Below, piece by piece: positions 18,170-27,049 of a stretch of DNA of 64,000 nucleotides. The position numbers were made by a program, and so were the translations under genes. Source of the stretch: Chloracidobacterium sp. Lineage in GTDB: Bacteria; Acidobacteriota; Blastocatellia; Pyrinomonadales; Pyrinomonadaceae. The stretch is taken from positions 62,001 through 126,000 of the forward strand of contig JADJJY010000001.1 of the NCBI GenBank assembly GCA_016706275.1, in the 5' to 3' direction. A model generated the notes under the pieces. It did not search any database. It saw nothing but the letters and a program-made list of their open reading frames with translations, and was not told the origin of the DNA. Every line of letters starts with the position of its first letter. The first letter of the stretch is position 1.

Positions 18170-19315
18170 TTATGTCTGTTTCCTACCCGCCATATCGAGG
18201 CCGACGGCTGCTACGAGGATCGAGCCTTTGATGATGTCCTGCATAAAATCGCGGACGTTGAGCAGTGACATTCCGTTATCGAGGCTCGCCATTATAAGTG
18301 CCCCGAGACATGCACCAAATATCGTGCCGCGTCCGCCCATGAGGCTTGCACCGCCGATGACGCAGGCGGCGATGGCGTCGAGTTCTTTTAGCACCCCGGC
18401 ATCAGGTGCGGCGCTGCCGACGCGGGCGGTAAATATTAGCGAAGCGACGCCGGTTAGTGCTCCGAGCAAAGCGTAGACCTTGAGGATGTTTCGCTTGTCG
18501 TTTATGCCCGAAAGCCGTGCGGCATCGGGGTTGCCGCCAATGGCGTAGAGATAGCGGCCAAAGACGGTCGAATTGGTCAGAAACGCTCCTAGCAGTGCCA
18601 CCGCCAGCATTATCAACACCGGCACGGGCACGCCTTGCCAAGCGTTCATCACAGCAATAAATGCGATGACCGCTCCGGCCGGGATGATCGCTTTGAGCAG
18701 TTCACCCTTATAGTTAGCCTCGCCGAGCCCGTATTGCTGGACAGAATTTGCCCGACGGTATGCCGAGTAAATAACCGCAAGCACCGCGATCCCGGCCAGC
18801 ACCCAACCGACGGTCGCCGGGATATTTGCATTGCCGATCGCCTTAAAAGTCTCATCTGCCACCGGTATAGTATTGCCGCCAAGCAGCCATTTGACCGCAC
18901 CCCGCCAAGCCAGTAGGCCGCCAAGCGTAACGATAAACGCGGGGATATTCAGATATGCGGTGAGCGAACCTTGAAAAACTCCCACGGCGACACCCACCAA
19001 GATCGCGGCAATGATCGCCACCGGCAGCCCAAATCCCCATGTTGTCATCAAAAAAGCCGCAATCCCACCGGCAAATCCGACCACTGAACCGACCGACAGA
19101 TCGATATTGCCCGAAACGATCACCATCAGCATACCAACAGCGATAATGCCGGTCACCGACATCTGTGTCATCAGATTTGACAGGTTGCGGGCGGTCAAAA
19201 ACGTGTTTCCCGGCGTCGCCCAATGAAAATATATCCAGATCAGGCCGAGCACGGCGAGCATAATGTACGCACGCAGAGCCGTCGCGTTTATTCGTGATGT
19301 TTTCGCTTCTTCCAT
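18170..19315 (-). CDS. xylH: Xylose-type sugar ABC transporter permease
   Basis: A 381-residue inner-membrane permease with about ten helices. The pattern VSGNIDLSVGSVVGFAGG and NIPAFIVTLGGLLAWRGAVKWLLGG is typical of XylH/RbsC-like sugar permeases, and KQT forms the C-terminal end. The start is 6 bp from the xylG stop, so the two are one operon. No xylF-like binding protein adjoins them. Confidence 0.9.
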   Translation of the reverse strand: MEEAKTSRINATALRAYIMLAVLGLIWIYFHWATPGNTFLTARNLSNLMTQMSVTGIIAVGMLMVIVSGNIDLSVGSVVGFAGGIAAFLMTTWGFGLPVAIIAAILVGVAVGVFQGSLTAYLNIPAFIVTLGGLLAWRGAVKWLLGGNTIPVADETFKAIGNANIPATVGWVLAGIAVLAVIYSAYRRANSVQQYGLGEANYKGELLKAIIPAGAVIAFIAVMNAWQGVPVPVLIMLAVALLGAFLTNSTVFGRYLYAIGGNPDAARLSGINDKRNILKVYALLGALTGVASLIFTARVGSAAPDAGVLKELDAIAACVIGGASLMGGRGTIFGACLGALIMASLDNGMSLLNVRDFMQDIIKGSILVAAVGLDMAGRKQT

Positions 19316-19321
19316 TTGTGT

Positions 19322-20833
19322 TTAATGATTCCCGGTCGCCGCCGCCATTACTTTTTCGGGTGTTGCATCTTCGCGCGTAAATTCACCGGTCACTCTGCCC
19401 TCGTGCAAAACGATGATCCGATCCGAAAGGCCGAGCACCTCGGGCAGCTCCGACGAGACAAGCACGATCGCCATTCCCTCTTTAGCAAGGCGATTTATCT
19501 CGGCGTAAATTTCCTGTTTTGCCCCGACATCTATGCCGCGTGTCGGCTCGTCGAGAAATAGCACCGACGGATCTGTCAGTAGCCATTTGCCTAGAACGAT
19601 CTTTTGTTGATTGCCGCCCGACAGTGTTCCGGCAACGGTCAGCGGCGAATTTGCCTTGATCCGCAGGCTCTTCATCGCCCCGGCTACGGCGTGGTTCTCT
19701 TTTGTACGGTTTGTGAAAATACGGCCCGAGAGCCGTTTGAGCCCGGCGAGGGTCATATTGTCGACGATCGTTTGTTCGAGGATCAGGCCAAAACGTTTGC
19801 GGTCCTCGGTAACAAAACCAATGCCGTTATCGATCGCATCTGACGGCGAATTTATCTTGACTGGACGGCCATCGACCTCGATACCACGGACATGTTTTCC
19901 GCGCCAAGCGGCAAAGATAGACATCAGCAATTCGCTCCGCCCCGCTCCCATCAGCCCCGCAATGCCCAAAACCTCGCCTTTTTTCACGGCGAACGATACG
20001 CTATCGACCAGCTTTTTACCGGCAATGTCCGCCGAGTAGGCGGTGAGATTTGAGACGCTCAGAGCCGTGGCTCCACGGGAATGAGTTGTGACCGGAAAGA
20101 TATCGCCGACCTCACGTCCGACCATGGCGGCAATGATCTCATTCGTATTTGTATCGGCGGCGGTGTGCGTCGCGACCGTTTTGCCGTCGCGCAACACGGT
20201 GACACGGTCGCTCATCCGAAAGACCTCATCGAGCTTGTGCGATATGTAGATCATACCAACGCCACGTTTACGCAGATTTTCGAGAATGCCAAAAAGGGTC
20301 TCAACCTCAGATTCGGTCAAGGCCGCCGTCGGTTCGTCCAAAACAAGGATCTTCGCGTCCTGCGACAAAGCCTTTGCGATCTCGACGAGTTGCTGTTGTC
20401 CGATGCCGAGGCTACCGGCTTTTACCTGCGGGTCGATAGGTAAATTCAGATCCTGTAATAACTTAGTTGCACGATGATATAGCTCTGACCAGTTGACGAT
20501 GCCAAACCGCGACGGTTCGCGGCCGAGGAAAATGTTCTCTCCGACGGTCAATTCCTTAACGAGCGACAGCTCCTGAAAGATGATCGCGATGCCCGCTTTT
20601 TCAGAATCGCGTATCCCACGAAAATGTCGCGACGCGTCATCTACAAGGATCTCGCCGGCAAAAGTCCCTTCGGGATAAACACCTGACAGCACCTTCATCA
20701 GCGTCGATTTTCCGGCTCCGTTTTCGCCGACGAGCGAGTGAAATTCGCCCGCGTCGAGAGTAAGACTAACGCCGTCGAGTGCCCGGACACCGGGAAATTC
20801 CTTGACGATATTTCGCATTTCGAGCAGCGGCAT
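19322..20833 (-). CDS. xylG: Xylose-type sugar ABC transporter ATP-binding protein
   Basis: A 503-residue tandem ATPase. First half: GENGAGKST, signature-like SLGIGQQQLVEIAKAL, LVLDEPTAAL. Second half: degenerate P-loop GLMGAGRSELL, then LSGGNQQKIVLGKWL and LFLDEPTRGID. This two-domain layout is usual for XylG, RbsA and MglA. Motifs fit XylG best together with the permease, but the sugar is not proven. It is divergent from acsA across a 126-bp gap. Confidence 0.9.
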   Translation of the reverse strand: MPLLEMRNIVKEFPGVRALDGVSLTLDAGEFHSLVGENGAGKSTLMKVLSGVYPEGTFAGEILVDDASRHFRGIRDSEKAGIAIIFQELSLVKELTVGENIFLGREPSRFGIVNWSELYHRATKLLQDLNLPIDPQVKAGSLGIGQQQLVEIAKALSQDAKILVLDEPTAALTESEVETLFGILENLRKRGVGMIYISHKLDEVFRMSDRVTVLRDGKTVATHTAADTNTNEIIAAMVGREVGDIFPVTTHSRGATALSVSNLTAYSADIAGKKLVDSVSFAVKKGEVLGIAGLMGAGRSELLMSIFAAWRGKHVRGIEVDGRPVKINSPSDAIDNGIGFVTEDRKRFGLILEQTIVDNMTLAGLKRLSGRIFTNRTKENHAVAGAMKSLRIKANSPLTVAGTLSGGNQQKIVLGKWLLTDPSVLFLDEPTRGIDVGAKQEIYAEINRLAKEGMAIVLVSSELPEVLGLSDRIIVLHEGRVTGEFTREDATPEKVMAAATGNH

Positions 20834-20959
20834 ATTTTTGATGTGGATGGATTTTCTTCGCCGATTTTACACGCTCGCGCATCGATTCCAAAATCGGTGG
20901 CTATCCGACACAAACATAATGTTTACGCACGTTTGTCCAATAATTTATACTTGAAAGAT

Positions 20960-22912
20960 ATGACCGACCAAACCGCCATCGAATCCGTCCTCAACGAAGA
21001 CCGTATATTCCCGCCGCCGGCTGAGTTTGCGGCAAATGCTCATGTTAAGAGTATGGACGAGTACGACCGCCTTTATGCCGAAGCGGCCGCTGACCCGCAA
21101 GGCTTTTGGGCGAAGCAGGCTGAGGAGTTGCATTGGTTCAAGAAATGGGACACGGTACTCGAGTGGAACCCGCCTCACGCGAAATGGTTTGTCGGCGGCA
21201 AGCTCAATATTTCATACAACTGCCTCGACCGGCACCTGACGACCTCGCGTAAAAACAAGGCCGCGATCATTTGGGAGGGCGAGACCGGCGAGATCAAAAC
21301 GATAACTTATCTCCAGCTACATCAAGAGGTATCGCGATTCGCCAACGTACTCAAGAGCCTTGGCGTCAAAACAGGCGACCGCGTCGCTCTATATATGCCG
21401 CTAATTCCTGCATTGTCCGTCGCGATGCTCGCCTGTGCGCGTATCGGTGCAACGCACACCGTTATTTTCGGTGGATTTTCGGCCGACGCTATCCGTGACC
21501 GCGTTAATGATTGCGGCTGCAAGCTGATCGTGACCGCCGACGGCGGTTTTCGCCGCGGATCTGAGGTCAGACTCAAAGAGATCGTCGACGAAGCCGTCAT
21601 CGGATGCCCGGGCGTTGAGAATGTCGTCGTCTTTCAACGGACAAATTCCAAGGTCTCAATGACGCCCGGCCGCGACCATTGGTGGCACGAGCTGACCAAA
21701 ACCGTCGACGCCGATTGCCCCGCCGAAGAACTCGACAGCGAACATCCGCTCTTTATCCTTTACACCTCGGGAACGACGGGCAAGCCTAAAGGCATCCTCC
21801 ACACGACCGGCGGCTATCTGACGCAAACCGCGTACACGGCTAAGTTCGTTTTCGACCTCAAGGACGACGACATCTATTGGTGCACGGCCGACATCGGCTG
21901 GGTCACCGGCCACAGTTACGTCGTTTATGGCCCGCTCGCCAATGGCGCGACCGTCTTCATGTACGAAGGCGCTCCGAACCATCCTGGGTTTGACCGCTTT
22001 TGGGACATCATCGAACGGCATAAGATCACGATCTTTTACACCGCACCAACCGCGATCCGTTCGTTCATCAAATGGGGTGAGCAATATCCGCTAAAACACG
22101 ACCTGTCGAGTTTGCGTCTTTTAGGAACGGTCGGTGAGCCGATAAACCCTGAGGCGTGGATGTGGTATCACGAGGTCATCGGCAAGGGAAAATGTCCTAT
22201 CGTTGACACTTGGTGGCAGACTGAGACCGGCTCGATCATGATCTCGCCGCTACCCGGAGCGACGCCGACAGTGCCCGGAACCGCGACGCTGCCGATACCC
22301 GGCATCATGCTCGATGTGGTCACAAAAGCGGGAAAACCCGTAGGTGACAACGAGGGCGGCTATCTTGTCGCGACGCATCCTTGGCCGTCGATGCTCCGCA
22401 CTTTGTGGGGCGACGACGAGCGATACAAACAAGCGTATTGGTCCGAAATTCCGCCCTTCTATTTCGCCGGCGACGGCGCCCGCCGCGACAGCCGCGGATA
22501 TTTTTGGATCATGGGCCGCGTCGATGATGTGATAAATGTCAGCGGCCATCGCCTCGGTACCGCCGAGATCGAGTCGGCCCTAGTAAGTCACGAAGCCGTC
22601 GCTGAAGCCGCTGTGGTCGGCCGCCCTGACGAGATCAAAGGCCAGGCCATCTCCGCGTTTGTCACTCTCGAAGGCGGACGCAAAGGCGACGACGAACTCA
22701 AAGAGATCTTGCGCAAACACGTCGCCCATGAGATCGGTGCCCTCGCCAAGCCCGACGACATTCGCTTTACCGACATGCTGCCAAAGACCCGCTCGGGCAA
22801 GATCATGCGCCGTCTTCTGCGAGAGTTGGCAACGAGCGGCAGCGTAGCCGGTGACGTGACCACACTCGAAGATCTTTCGGTGCTCGAAAAACTCCGCGAA
22901 GACGAGGAATAG
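20960..22912 (+). CDS. acsA: Acetyl-CoA synthetase (AMP-forming)
   Basis: A 650-residue enzyme making acetyl-CoA from acetate, ATP and CoA. Motifs in order: FGGFSADAIRDR, YTSGTTGKPKGI (ATP loop), WWQTETGS, GRVDDVINVSGHRLGTAEIE and PKTRSGKIMRRLLR, whose lysine is the acetylation-regulated catalytic residue. I chose the ATG at 20960 (family-like start TDQTAIESVLNEDRIF) over an upstream frame that overlaps xylG on the other strand. A possible -10 (TATACT) ends only about 10 bases before the ATG, so the leader may be very short. Confidence 0.95.
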   Translation: MTDQTAIESVLNEDRIFPPPAEFAANAHVKSMDEYDRLYAEAAADPQGFWAKQAEELHWFKKWDTVLEWNPPHAKWFVGGKLNISYNCLDRHLTTSRKNKAAIIWEGETGEIKTITYLQLHQEVSRFANVLKSLGVKTGDRVALYMPLIPALSVAMLACARIGATHTVIFGGFSADAIRDRVNDCGCKLIVTADGGFRRGSEVRLKEIVDEAVIGCPGVENVVVFQRTNSKVSMTPGRDHWWHELTKTVDADCPAEELDSEHPLFILYTSGTTGKPKGILHTTGGYLTQTAYTAKFVFDLKDDDIYWCTADIGWVTGHSYVVYGPLANGATVFMYEGAPNHPGFDRFWDIIERHKITIFYTAPTAIRSFIKWGEQYPLKHDLSSLRLLGTVGEPINPEAWMWYHEVIGKGKCPIVDTWWQTETGSIMISPLPGATPTVPGTATLPIPGIMLDVVTKAGKPVGDNEGGYLVATHPWPSMLRTLWGDDERYKQAYWSEIPPFYFAGDGARRDSRGYFWIMGRVDDVINVSGHRLGTAEIESALVSHEAVAEAAVVGRPDEIKGQAISAFVTLEGGRKGDDELKEILRKHVAHEIGALAKPDDIRFTDMLPKTRSGKIMRRLLRELATSGSVAGDVTTLEDLSVLEKLREDEE

Positions 22913-22914
22913 AT

Positions 22915-23535
22915 ATGCCAAATGACTCCCAACCACTTAGCCCGACACAAGAACTGACCGAAGCCGGACGCGAATTTTACCGCCGCGGCTGGTCGCGCGG
23001 GGCAAGCGGCAACTATTCGGTACTGCTCGCCCGCAAGCCGATGCGTCTCTGCATCACAGCGGCTGGCAACGAAAAAGGTACGCTCGACGAGACCAATTTT
23101 CTTGAGCTTGATGATGACGCCGAGATATTGCAGGGGTTTGGGCGGCCATCGGATGAAACGCTGCTGCACCTATCAATCTACCGTCTGCGGCCGCGTGCCC
23201 GCTGTATTTTGTATTCGCAGACGGTTGCTGGCGTGATACTTTCGGACAAGTATTTTGTTGACGGATCGATCAACTTACAGGGCTATGAGGTGCTGAAAGG
23301 CCTACCGGGAGTCGAGAGCCACGAGCATAGCGAACGCGTGCCTATAGTCGAAAATTCGCAGGACCAACTTGCCCTGTCGCACGTAGTTTCTAACGTACTG
23401 ATCGAAAACCCCGCTATCAACGGAATCTATATTCGCCGCCACGGCCTGTTCTCTTGGGGTGAAACGGTCGAGCAGGCCCGTCGAAACATCGAGATACTCG
23501 AGTTTCTCTTTGAGGCCACCGCACGTACGTCTTAG
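22915..23535 (+). CDS. MtnB-like class II aldolase-family protein lacking the HxH metal motif
   Basis: A 206-residue relative of methylthioribulose-1-phosphate dehydratase (methionine salvage). REFYRRGWSRGASGNYS, CITAAGNEKGTL, RPSDETLLH, GYEVLKGLPGVESHEHSERVPIVEN and RRHGLFSWGET line up with MtnB. The Zn-binding HxH, normally in a VLHTHS context, reads ILYSQT here (codons TAT TCG CAG), so two of three metal histidines are gone. The third His, in RRHGL, remains. It starts 2 bp after acsA. No mtnA or mtnC adjoins it. The activity is uncertain. Confidence 0.75.
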   Translation: MPNDSQPLSPTQELTEAGREFYRRGWSRGASGNYSVLLARKPMRLCITAAGNEKGTLDETNFLELDDDAEILQGFGRPSDETLLHLSIYRLRPRARCILYSQTVAGVILSDKYFVDGSINLQGYEVLKGLPGVESHEHSERVPIVENSQDQLALSHVVSNVLIENPAINGIYIRRHGLFSWGETVEQARRNIEILEFLFEATARTS

Positions 23536-23993
23536 GCCCCTATCGAAAAATACTCTTCCACCGCCTTTCGCCGATAATCAAATATCTTTTTTATCTTACC
23601 GCCGACCATAAAGTTTCCTATATCGCCAATGGGTTCAAATGGTAAACGGTATCGTACCTCGTCCTCCATCAGCGTTTTCCCCGGCTCCGGTTCGGTAAAT
23701 CGGTGAAGATGTATCCACTGTTTATACGGGCCGCTTAACTGCATGTCAATAAATTCAAAAGGCGGTTCCCAATGCGTGATCTCGGTCTGCCATTTGATCG
23801 GAACGCCGTGCAGCGACAGTTTGTAATCGATCAGCGTGCCTTTTTTGATGTCGATAGGAAGGGGCGTGATGATGTTAAACCCAAGCTCTGGCGGCGTTAT
23901 CCGCTCAAGATTTTCCGCGTTTGAAAAAAATTCAAATACCTCAGCTCGCGGCAGATCAAGTTCTTGCAAAGTTTTAAAAATGTATTCAGCCAT
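23532..23993 (-). CDS. SRPBCC-family ligand-binding protein
   Basis: A 153-residue START/polyketide-cyclase-like protein. Features are a first strand (FKTLQELDLPRAEVFEFFSNAENLERITPP), the central pattern WQTEITHWEPPFEFIDMQLSGPYKQWIHLHRF, the acidic turn MEDEVRYRLPF, and a long C-terminal helix (KKIFDYRRKAVEEYF). It is the cytoplasmic type often annotated as CDP-paratose-2-epimerase-like or cyclase/dehydrase, without a proven substrate. Its stop overlaps that of the MtnB-like gene (TTAG at 23532-23535). Confidence 0.8.
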   Translation of the reverse strand: MAEYIFKTLQELDLPRAEVFEFFSNAENLERITPPELGFNIITPLPIDIKKGTLIDYKLSLHGVPIKWQTEITHWEPPFEFIDMQLSGPYKQWIHLHRFTEPEPGKTLMEDEVRYRLPFEPIGDIGNFMVGGKIKKIFDYRRKAVEEYFSIGA

Positions 23994-24069
23994 TTAATTC
24001 AAGTCTAACAAAACCAGGTGTTTATGCCCTCTATAAGCAGATATTCGTCAATTACGCTAAAATGGATGT

Positions 24070-25155
24070 GTGACGGATAAAGTACACATTGCGGGCCTGT
24101 CGCGGGCGGAGCTTGAGGAACTGGCCGCCGGGTTTGGCGAGCCGAAATATCGCGCGACTCAGGTCTTTAAGGCAGTTCATGAGCGGCGGCTGCGAACGTT
24201 TGATGAGATAACGGACCTGCCGAAAAAGTTTAGGGCGAGGCTTGAGGAATCTGCTGAGATATCACGGCTCAACGTCGAATCTAAATATGTCTCCACCGAC
24301 GGCACGCGGCGGTATCTGATGAAAACGACCGACGGCAACCCGGTCGAGACGGTCTTTATCCCGTCCGAGGGGCGCGACACGATCTGTTTTTCGTCGCAAT
24401 CCGGCTGCCCGCTAAAGTGCGATTTTTGTCTGACGGCAAAGCTTGGCCTGCTCCGCAATTTGACCGTCGGCGAGATCGTCGAGCAGATAATTATTGTGCT
24501 CAATGACGTCTACGGCGTCGGAGTAGAAACGCCGCATGGCACTAACTTGGTCGGAATGGGTGCCGGTGAGCCGTTTCTTAACTTTGAAAATCTGATCTCC
24601 GCTTTGCGGATCATGGCGGACGAGAACGGCCTGTTTATCGTCCCAAACCGCGTGACCGTTTCGACCGCCGGTATCGTACCGCGTATTTATGATCTGGCAA
24701 ATATCGAGGATCGGCCGCATCTGGCGATCTCGCTTTCGTCGGCGTCGGACGAGCTTCGCGACCGGTTGATGCCGATCAACAAGCGTTGGAATTTAGGCGA
24801 ACTGATGTCCGCCGCAAAGGAATTTGAGGCGTCATTAAGACGCGGCGAACGATTTACGTTTGAGTATGTGATGCTCGGCGGCGTCAATGATTCGGATCGC
24901 GACGCCAACGATCTGGCCGGCCTGCTCGAACGCTATCAACTCCGCCGGGTAAAGGTCAATCTCATCCCGCACAACGGAGCAGAGCAGCTTGATTACAGTA
25001 CCTCGTCGGAGGATCGCGTCACGAGATTCAAAGCCGTGCTCGAATCGCGTGGCGTATCGGCATACGTCCGCAGCCCGCGTGGCCGTGACATATACGCCGC
25101 TTGCGGACAGCTCGCGGCAAAAGATTCGCCTTCTCTGGTTCAGGTCGCGGCTTAA
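24070..25155 (+). CDS. rlmN: 23S rRNA (A2503-C2)/tRNA (A37-C2) methyltransferase
   Basis: A 361-residue radical-SAM enzyme that methylates A2503 of 23S rRNA and A37 of some tRNAs. The cluster motif is CPLKCDFC (about residues 115-122). GMGAGEPFLNFENL, VTVSTAGIVPRI and LAISLSSASD follow. The methyl-carrying Cys is in YAACGQLA near the C-terminus. The start is a GTG at 24070; the nearby ATG at 24066 is out of frame. Confidence 0.95.
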   Translation: MTDKVHIAGLSRAELEELAAGFGEPKYRATQVFKAVHERRLRTFDEITDLPKKFRARLEESAEISRLNVESKYVSTDGTRRYLMKTTDGNPVETVFIPSEGRDTICFSSQSGCPLKCDFCLTAKLGLLRNLTVGEIVEQIIIVLNDVYGVGVETPHGTNLVGMGAGEPFLNFENLISALRIMADENGLFIVPNRVTVSTAGIVPRIYDLANIEDRPHLAISLSSASDELRDRLMPINKRWNLGELMSAAKEFEASLRRGERFTFEYVMLGGVNDSDRDANDLAGLLERYQLRRVKVNLIPHNGAEQLDYSTSSEDRVTRFKAVLESRGVSAYVRSPRGRDIYAACGQLAAKDSPSLVQVAA

Positions 25156-25161
25156 TATTTT

Positions 25162-25680
25162 ATGTTGGCAATACTAATCCCCGGATTGATAATCGTCGCG
25201 TTGATGGTCTGGGCATCGACGCGGATCAAACGTATCGCGGCCGCCGCGTTTGAAGCAGAGACCGTCGAAACCGACGATTTTGTCATCCAAAAACCTGAAG
25301 GATTTTTGAATAACCTGAACGGCGACCCGAAATATACGTTTGAGGCGTATTCGAAAGAGTTTGGAACCAACGCTACCGATATCCGTCAAGGGCGTGTGCA
25401 ACTGACGGTCACCAACAATGCGAATGTTGATCAGATCATTGCTGGACTTGCGGACGACGGCGACGAGATCGCAGAAGACGTCACCGAGATCATTGGGGCG
25501 ACTCGATACCGTTTGATCGAGGCAAAACGCGATGAAAACGGCCACGATCTCTGCGTAATTTATAAGATCGCGGTAAAGGATTCGCGAGTTTACAAGCTTG
25601 AGACGATACGGCTGGCTGAAACTTCGGACGAGTTTGCGCGTAAAATCGAAGCGTTTGCTAACAGTTTTGAGCTAAAATAG
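25162..25680 (+). CDS. Membrane-anchored protein of unknown function
   Basis: A 172-residue protein with one N-terminal helix (LAILIPGLIIVALMVWAST), then a soluble alpha/beta domain. The pattern FVIQKPEGFLNNLNGDPKYTFEAYSKEFG, followed by TRYRLIEAKRDENGHDLCVIYKIAV and EFARKIEAFANSFEL, suggests a PsbP/Mog1-like fold, which is a weak guess. It follows rlmN by 6 bp and is probably in its operon. Confidence 0.6.
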   Translation: MLAILIPGLIIVALMVWASTRIKRIAAAAFEAETVETDDFVIQKPEGFLNNLNGDPKYTFEAYSKEFGTNATDIRQGRVQLTVTNNANVDQIIAGLADDGDEIAEDVTEIIGATRYRLIEAKRDENGHDLCVIYKIAVKDSRVYKLETIRLAETSDEFARKIEAFANSFELK

Positions 25681-25727
25681 AATAATTATTTCCCTTGCGG
25701 GAATGCGACGTGTAAGGATGTGATCTT

Positions 25728-26207
25728 ATGATACAAAATATTATCAGAGCGGGAATTTTGGCGGCGGTCATTGTGTTAGCGGGACATTTTTCAAGTGTCA
25801 TTGCTCAGAACATCAGCGTAAGCGGTTCGATCGCTAATGGGACGGTTACCCGCGGCACCGCCGCACGTGCGACCGTGACATTGAACATCCCCGGCGGGCT
25901 ACATACAAATTCAAGCCGTCCCGGCGGCGAATACGCCATCCCGACAACGGTTCGAGCTTCGTCAAGGGACGCTAAGATCGGAGCCGTCAGCTATCCACGC
26001 GGCGTTAACCGCAAATTTGAGTTTTCCGAAAAGGCTCTGAATGTATATGAGGGACGTGTTCGCTTTGGCTTTAATGTGACCGTCCCCGCCACATTTCGCG
26101 GCCGCACTATCAAGGTCAACGTGTCTGTCCGGTATCAGGCTTGTACCAATGAGGTTTGCTACGCACCAAAGACCAAGCAGATCACTCTAACCGCCCGGGT
26201 CAACTAG
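25728..26207 (+). CDS. Stand-alone DsbD-alpha-type periplasmic domain
   Basis: A 159-residue exported protein with a signal peptide ending SSVIAQ. The body matches the N-terminal (alpha) domain of the thiol reductase DsbD: VSGSIANGTVTRGTAARATVTLNIPGGLHTNS and VSVRYQACTNEVCYAPKTK, which contains the Cys-x5-Cys redox pair. The membrane and gamma parts of DsbD are not present nearby, so it may pass electrons to or from a partner encoded elsewhere. Its stop shares CTAG (26204-26207) with the convergent pgeF stop. Confidence 0.75.
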   Translation: MIQNIIRAGILAAVIVLAGHFSSVIAQNISVSGSIANGTVTRGTAARATVTLNIPGGLHTNSSRPGGEYAIPTTVRASSRDAKIGAVSYPRGVNRKFEFSEKALNVYEGRVRFGFNVTVPATFRGRTIKVNVSVRYQACTNEVCYAPKTKQITLTARVN

Positions 26208-27049
26208 CTTCGTCGGCCGATCACGGAGAGTAATCTGCCGGTCTTGCCGAGTTTTTGTTTTTCCAAACGATAAGAGAAAAATAGATCCGGCCGCTCCATA
26301 GTACAGTATGGAGCGGCGTGTATATTTGCGTCAGCGAGACCAGATGCGATCAATTGATCGCGATTGGCTTGGTGCAGATCGACACAGGCGTGGCCCTCCC
26401 GCGTAGGCGTAAAATATTTTTCGCTATCCGCAAAATTCTCAGAAAAGGCGCTCAACACGTCCTCGCCGATCTCGTAATTACAAACACTCGCCGCCGGGCC
26501 GATCGCGGCGATAAGGTTCGCGGGATCACTGCCGTAAAGTTCTGACATTCTCATCACCGTCTTTTTCACTATCGATGCGACCGTTCCCCGCCAGCCCGCG
26601 TGTATCGCCGCATAGGCTCCAGTGACCGGATCACCGATCAGAACAGGTACACAATCGGCGGTTTTTGCACCTGCTAAAATACCTGTCAGATCTGATAAAA
26701 CAGCATCGGCGTGGTCATCCGATTCGCCAATGTCTTCATACGACCCGATAACTTTGACCGTGTCGCCGTGTATCTGCCAGACGGTCGCGAGGCGAAAATC
26801 GCCGTCAAACGCGTTCAAAAAACGTCGGCGATTCTCGTAAATATTATCGGCCTCGTCCTCATTAAAACCCGCAAGATTTAGGTCATTTTGGGGAAATGGT
26901 GACACGCCGCCAACACGCGTCGAAAAGCCATTCGCAAAACCCGCGTCCTCGAGCGGCTTGCACACGAGCACCTTTACGCCGTCACGCTCTCGCCAATAAA
27001 GCGGCGAATCTGCTAAAGTTTGTTCATCGTCAAATGACGCTTTATCCAT
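26204..27049 (-). CDS. pgeF: Peptidoglycan editing factor / purine nucleoside phosphorylase (YfiH, laccase-domain)
   Basis: A 281-residue multi-copper-polyphenol-oxidase/YfiH family protein. FSTRVGGVS, QIHGDTV, AKTADCVPVLI, YAAIHAGWRGTVASI, GPAASVCNYEIGEDV and VDLHQANRDQL are all visible, with the His/Cys Zn ligands. Known members act as adenosine/inosine phosphorylases or remove misincorporated serine from muropeptides. The ATG at 27049 overlaps the ATG of divergent acpS in the same CATG. An ATG eight codons upstream is the alternative. Confidence 0.88.
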   Translation of the reverse strand: MDKASFDDEQTLADSPLYWRERDGVKVLVCKPLEDAGFANGFSTRVGGVSPFPQNDLNLAGFNEDEADNIYENRRRFLNAFDGDFRLATVWQIHGDTVKVIGSYEDIGESDDHADAVLSDLTGILAGAKTADCVPVLIGDPVTGAYAAIHAGWRGTVASIVKKTVMRMSELYGSDPANLIAAIGPAASVCNYEIGEDVLSAFSENFADSEKYFTPTREGHACVDLHQANRDQLIASGLADANIHAAPYCTMERPDLFFSYRLEKQKLGKTGRLLSVIGRRS

